Shown here: in pieces, positions 63,870 through 64,000 of the stretch
How the letters are laid out: each line of letters begins with the position of its first letter
Numbering within the stretch: the stretch's first letter is position 1
NCBI GenBank assembly: GCA_002707155.1
Contig: PAME01000001.1
Coordinates: forward strand, 480,029 to 544,028
Source: Crocinitomicaceae bacterium
GTDB lineage: Bacteria > Bacteroidota > Bacteroidia > Flavobacteriales_G > Salibacteraceae
Reading direction: 5' to 3'
Length of the DNA: 64,000 bases
Made by a program: the position numbers and the translations under genes
Notes under the pieces: generated by a model
Told to the model about the DNA's origin: nothing
Database searches by the model: none
The model's input: only the letters and a program-made list of their open reading frames with translations

Positions 63870-64000
63870 ATGAAACGCACACTAACCTTACTTACTTTGT
63901 TCTTAACACAATTGGTTTTTGGACAAAATTATCCAAGGCCAATAATTGTAAAAGACTCTAAAAAATCGGTTAAGCAAGCTTCTCCAACATATGGAACCTT
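63870..64000 (+). CDS. Secreted protein, 5' end only
   Basis: An open frame from ATG 63870 runs off the right edge (43 codons seen). It starts MKRTLTLLTLFLTQLVFGQ, a clear signal peptide ending FGQ as in many flavobacterial exported proteins, then NYPRPIIVKDSKKSVKQA. The family is unknown. It lies 19 bp past the gcvP terminator, so it probably has its own promoter. Confidence 0.7.
   Translation, partial: MKRTLTLLTLFLTQLVFGQNYPRPIIVKDSKKSVKQASPTYGT

Overview
The window looks like ordinary chromosome of a Bacteroidota bacterium, most likely Flavobacteriia (Flavobacteriales). The grounds are the low-GC coding style, repeated TAnnTTTG promoter boxes, many secreted proteins and lipoproteins with N-terminal MK..(A/S)C signals, a Por/type IX sorting domain, DUF4292 and DUF2141 proteins, Y_Y_Y/reg_prop sensor kinases, and a coaX - outer-membrane protein - TPR - lptC - CorC - PpiD order that I recognise from flavobacterial genomes. 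I see no prophage, transposase, CRISPR array or integrase.

Layout. 1-3.4 kb: the 5' part of ftsX (minus) diverging from leuS. 3.4-6.1 kb: a TonB-dependent receptor converging on a PKD lipoprotein. 6.1-13.8 kb: a long minus-strand envelope operon (coaX, porin-like protein, TPR protein, lptC, small membrane protein, CorC/HlyC protein, PpiD-like foldase). 13.9-16 kb: tRNA-Phe with a terminator, then an OmpA/PD40 protein. 16-20.8 kb: Nfu scaffold plus cyclase-family hydrolase, a Cys-rich small protein with its own TonB receptor, and Hsp20. 20.8-27.6 kb: an unknown secreted protein, then a plus-strand envelope cluster (sugar nucleotidyltransferase, TPR lipoprotein, DUF4292 lipoprotein, EnvC-like LytM protein). 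27.6-34.1 kb: XRE regulator, a broken T9SS cargo gene, a PurF-type amidotransferase, a serine/threonine dehydratase-like enzyme, EGF-like lipoprotein, dut and a polysaccharide flippase. 34.2-36.6 kb: moeA, DUF2141, YceI-like lipoprotein. 36.7-40.8 kb: translation cluster rplM-rpsI-rpsB-tsf-pyrH-frr. 40.9-49.9 kb: two two-component systems (NarL type with an interrupted kinase; LytTR type), aspS and tadA. 49.9-54.4 kb: TIGR01777 epimerase, polyprenyl synthase, rfbA, GNAT, fbp. 54.4-64 kb: an ArsM-type methyltransferase flanked by palindromic repeats, mfd, UbiA-family protein, unknown secreted protein, gcvP and the start of another secreted protein.

Functionally the window is dominated by envelope biogenesis (LPS export, OMP folding, LytM/EnvC, flippase, nucleotide-sugar synthesis), translation and central metabolism. 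I did not find a clearly new multi-gene system. The most notable observations are: (i) an in-frame TAA that cuts the signal peptide from a TPR sensor kinase; (ii) a T9SS cargo relic whose sorting domain is out of frame by one apparent base deletion; (iii) two related palindromic repeats bracketing the orphan arsM gene; (iv) a second dispersed palindromic repeat at two loci; (v) a perfectly mirrored divergent promoter between a GNAT gene and fbp; and (vi) a (CAGA)5 tract at the 3' end of an XRE regulator gene.
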